A DNA stretch of 15,525 bases from CAZQKL01 sp964593895 [NCBI: uncultured bacterium]. GTDB taxonomy: Bacteria > DYJV01. The translations under genes and the position numbers were made by a program. How positions within the stretch are numbered: the stretch's first letter is position 1; every line of letters begins with the position of its first letter. Of the stretch, positions 14,891-15,525 are shown piece by piece. Below the pieces are notes generated by a model, which did not search any database, was not told where the DNA came from, and saw only the letters and a list, made by a program, of their open reading frames with translations. The stretch covers positions 1 to 15,525 of the forward strand of contig CAZQKL010000045.1 of the NCBI GenBank assembly GCA_964593895.1. The letters are read 5' to 3'.

Positions 14891-15525
14891 TTGCAATGCA
14901 AGTTGAGGTAAACTATTAGCTTGTGCAAGCATTGCAACACCAGATTGAGCTAAAATCTGATTTCTAACAAATTCTGTCATTTCTGTTGCAACATCAATAT
15001 CAGAAATTCGGGATTCAGCTGCCTGTAAGTTTTCTGCTTGAATTGATAGGTTTTTGATTGTGTTTTCAAGTCTGTTCTGAATTGCTCCAAGTGCTGCTCT
15101 AATTTTGTCTTTTGATTGAATTGCAAGGTCTAATGCTGCAAGAGCTTTCTGAGCAGCTTCTTGAGTGCTTATTGTGTAACCATCACTTCCAACTTTTGCA
15201 TTATTTCCAATACCTAATGAAGATGCAGTAGCACTTCCAATTGCAATGAAGTAGTAATCTTCTGCTGAAGAGTTGCCTGTTCCAAAATGGATTTTTAATG
15301 GTCCAGTTGGTTGTAAATCTTTTCCGCTGTAATCTTTATACCAATTAGCAGGATTAATATAACTTGAAGATAATGACCCATCAAGAAGTTTAATTCCGTT
15401 AAAATCTGTTGCAAGAGCAATTCTTGTTATTTCTGATGCCATCTGCTGATACTCTGACTCAATCATCAATCTCTGAACTGATGAGTATGTTCCTGTTGCT
15501 GCCTGTTCTGCTAACTCCTTCATTC
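14879..15525 (-). CDS. fliC: Flagellin, 5' end cut by window edge
   Basis: The filament subunit, exported through the flagellar type III apparatus. The visible 215 residues lack the N-terminal D0 and part of D1. The first visible Met (15523) is internal, because flagellins continue upstream of MKELAEQAATGTYSSVQR. The part present includes the end of N-terminal D1 (TDFNGIKLLDG), a short variable middle of roughly 70-90 residues, and a complete C-terminal D1/D0 (AAESRISDIDVATEM, VRNQILAQSGVAMLAQAN, ending LPQLALQLLG). The short middle suggests a small flagellin without large D2/D3 domains. Codon use looks less extremely AT-rich than its neighbours, as often seen in very highly expressed genes. 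The gene ends just before the hairpin at 14836-14874. The promoter lies outside the window. Confidence 0.95.
   Translation of the reverse strand, partial: MKELAEQAATGTYSSVQRLMIESEYQQMASEITRIALATDFNGIKLLDGSLSSSYINPANWYKDYSGKDLQPTGPLKIHFGTGNSSAEDYYFIAIGSATASSLGIGNNAKVGSDGYTISTQEAAQKALAALDLAIQSKDKIRAALGAIQNRLENTIKNLSIQAENLQAAESRISDIDVATEMTEFVRNQILAQSGVAMLAQANSLPQLALQLLG

Noticed and set aside
1-15525. Mobile elements, CRISPR arrays, tRNA or rRNA genes
   Set aside because: I saw no transposase or integrase frame, no regularly spaced repeats and no cloverleaf-like sequence; genes cover nearly all of the window.

Overview
The window is strongly AT-rich by eye (no percentage was computed). It is densely packed with genes that use mostly A/T-ending codons and AGA for arginine. 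It looks like chromosomal DNA from a flagellated bacterium with a Gram-negative type envelope: there is a flagellin, signal-peptide proteins with an inner-membrane anchor, and a full MoxR/Bat operon. Lys/Ile/Glu-rich proteins and a UPF0280 (COG2122) gene beside cysE would suit an anaerobic, perhaps thermophilic, lineage. The sequence alone does not fix the phylum. No mobile element, CRISPR array, tRNA or rRNA was seen, and no gene-free stretch exceeds about 75 bases.

Left block, minus strand (1-3798): glmS, a PHP-family phosphohydrolase, cysE and a UPF0280/ApbE-like gene that runs off the left edge. They are spaced by 3 bp, a 29-bp overlap and 0 bp, so they read as one operon. glmS makes glucosamine-6-phosphate for the cell envelope. 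cysE makes O-acetylserine, the acceptor for sulfide in cysteine synthesis. The adjoining UPF0280 gene belongs to a family linked to sulfide assimilation in methanogens.

Centre, plus strand (3871-10500): a six-gene MoxR-VWA (Bat, 'aerotolerance') operon starts divergently from glmS across a 72-bp gap. Its order is MoxR AAA+ ATPase, cytosolic DUF58/VWA protein, BatD/DUF4381-like membrane protein, BatA-type VWA, BatB-type VWA fused to TPRs (BatC), and BatD. All junctions overlap by 1-23 bp. By the positive-inside rule, MoxR and DUF58 are cytosolic, the BatA/BatB VWA domains face the periplasm, and the two BatD-like proteins connect the two sides.

Right block, plus strand (10539-14890): a small sigma-70 family factor, apt, a soluble PAS-PAS-GGDEF diguanylate cyclase, an AlaC-type aminotransferase and a CoA-pyrophosphatase-type NUDIX hydrolase. 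These are tightly packed and may be read from the Bat promoter, because no convincing terminator precedes the sigma gene. Several genes start with TTG or GTG. The right edge holds the 3' part of a flagellin gene on the minus strand, convergent with the NUDIX gene. A bidirectional hairpin between them lies inside the last codons of the NUDIX frame.

The points most worth checking are the paired BatD-like anchors in the Bat operon, the sigma factor with a substituted -10 contact residue downstream of it, the cysE-UPF0280 junction, and the terminator that precedes the NUDIX stop codon.
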